Position numbers and translations under genes: made by a program
Notes under the pieces: generated by a model
Told to the model about the DNA's origin: nothing
Database searches by the model: none
Seen by the model: only the letters and a program-made list of their open reading frames with translations
Assembly: GCA_015661585.1 (NCBI GenBank)
Contig: DQVU01000222.1
Coordinates: 1-5,066 of the forward strand
Length of the DNA stretch: 5,066 bases
Direction of reading: 5' to 3'
Source: Methanothermococcus okinawensis
GTDB lineage: Archaea; AGJL01; Methanococci; Methanococcales; Methanococcaceae
In this document: one piece after another, positions 4,879 through 5,066 of the stretch
Layout of the letters: each line of letters opens with the position of its first letter
How positions within the stretch are numbered: the first letter of the stretch is position 1

Positions 4879-4923
4879 TTTTTGCCCTTTTTCTGTTATT
4901 TCTTTATTTTTTACTTTTTATTA
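4879..4923 (+). terminator. T-rich tracts, probable transcription terminator of the TatD/moaE operon
   Basis: Successive T-runs of 5-6 residues (4879-4883, 4888-4892 and onward through 4923) on the + strand, with almost no purine runs between them, match the U-rich termination signals common in Methanococcales. It is about 200 nt after the moaE stop, which would give a long 3' untranslated region containing the 4700-4758 hairpin. Confidence 0.45.
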
Positions 4924-4976
4924 TAACAATTTATATTCCTTTATCTTTTTAAATTATAGTCCTGCACATTGACAAA

Positions 4977-4990
4977 ACTATTTATACTAA
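4977..4990 (+). promoter_or_regulatory. TATA-like box facing out of the window
   Basis: ACTATTTATACTAA, preceded by GACAAA, resembles an archaeal BRE/TATA pair. A start would fall near 5005-5012. No gene begins in the remaining bases, so any transcript it drives lies to the right of the window. Confidence 0.3.
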
Positions 4991-5066
4991 ACAATGACGA
5001 TGAAGAACTTTCAATAAAAAATAATGATCATAATAAGAATAATTAAAACCAGAAATAAAAATAAAG

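Larger units (their letters stand above)
4677..5066. other. Intergenic region after moaE
   Basis: No gene of convincing length is seen on either strand. It contains a GAGGTGAT ribosome-site-like string overlapping the moaE stop and followed by a 23-codon TTG frame (4685-4756), a strong hairpin (4700-4758), a long A-rich then T-rich stretch with terminator-like T-runs, and a TATA-like box at 4977-4990. The rest (about 4991-5066) is A-rich with no recognisable feature. Confidence 0.6.

Overview
The window looks like a chromosomal segment from a thermophilic, AT-rich methanogenic archaeon of the order Methanococcales (Methanocaldococcus/Methanotorris-like). This is inferred from several signs. 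Intergenic DNA is very AT-rich (about 20% GC where counted). Shine-Dalgarno sites are of the GGTGA/GGAGGT type and serve ATG, GTG and TTG starts. TATA-box-like promoters are present. The gene set fits too: an archaeal XRE-type regulator, a GlcNAc-1-phosphate transferase-like membrane enzyme, archaeal SfsA, a TatD-related hydrolase and a MoaE homologue. No mobile element, tRNA, rRNA or CRISPR array was recognised. All five protein genes are on the + strand.

Layout: 1-432 carries no convincing gene. It holds a terminator-like hairpin with a T-run, an inverted-repeat element (122-203), a patch of higher GC (211-360, 38% GC) ending in a 7-bp hairpin, and a TATA-rich promoter region. Then comes a two-gene operon separated by 8 bp: a 326-aa HTH regulator (433-1413) and a 298-aa MraY/Alg7-family membrane transferase (1422-2318). 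The 280-bp gap that follows contains a long imperfect hairpin, T-rich tracts and a second copy of the inverted-repeat element. It leads into sfsA (2599-3297), whose TTG start lies 4 nt after a GGTGA site that the element's hairpin would partly cover. After another AT-rich gap with a TATA-like box comes a second two-gene operon with 11 bp between genes: a TatD-related metal-dependent hydrolase (3553-4305) and a short moaE-like gene (4317-4676). The last 390 bases hold a strong stem-loop, T-rich terminator-like tracts and a promoter-like box facing out of the window.

Functionally this is a mix of housekeeping genes: lipid-linked oligosaccharide initiation for N-glycosylation with a co-transcribed regulator, an SfsA nuclease-fold protein, and a TatD hydrolase with a molybdopterin synthase-like subunit. 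The genes do not form one pathway.

The points most worth a second look are: (a) the leader element present twice, with one base pair that covaries and, in the second copy, an overlap with the sfsA ribosome binding site; (b) the MoaE homologue that stops before the catalytic C-terminal segment; and (c) the apparent duplication of a nuclease-like module on both sides of the HTH domain in the regulator.
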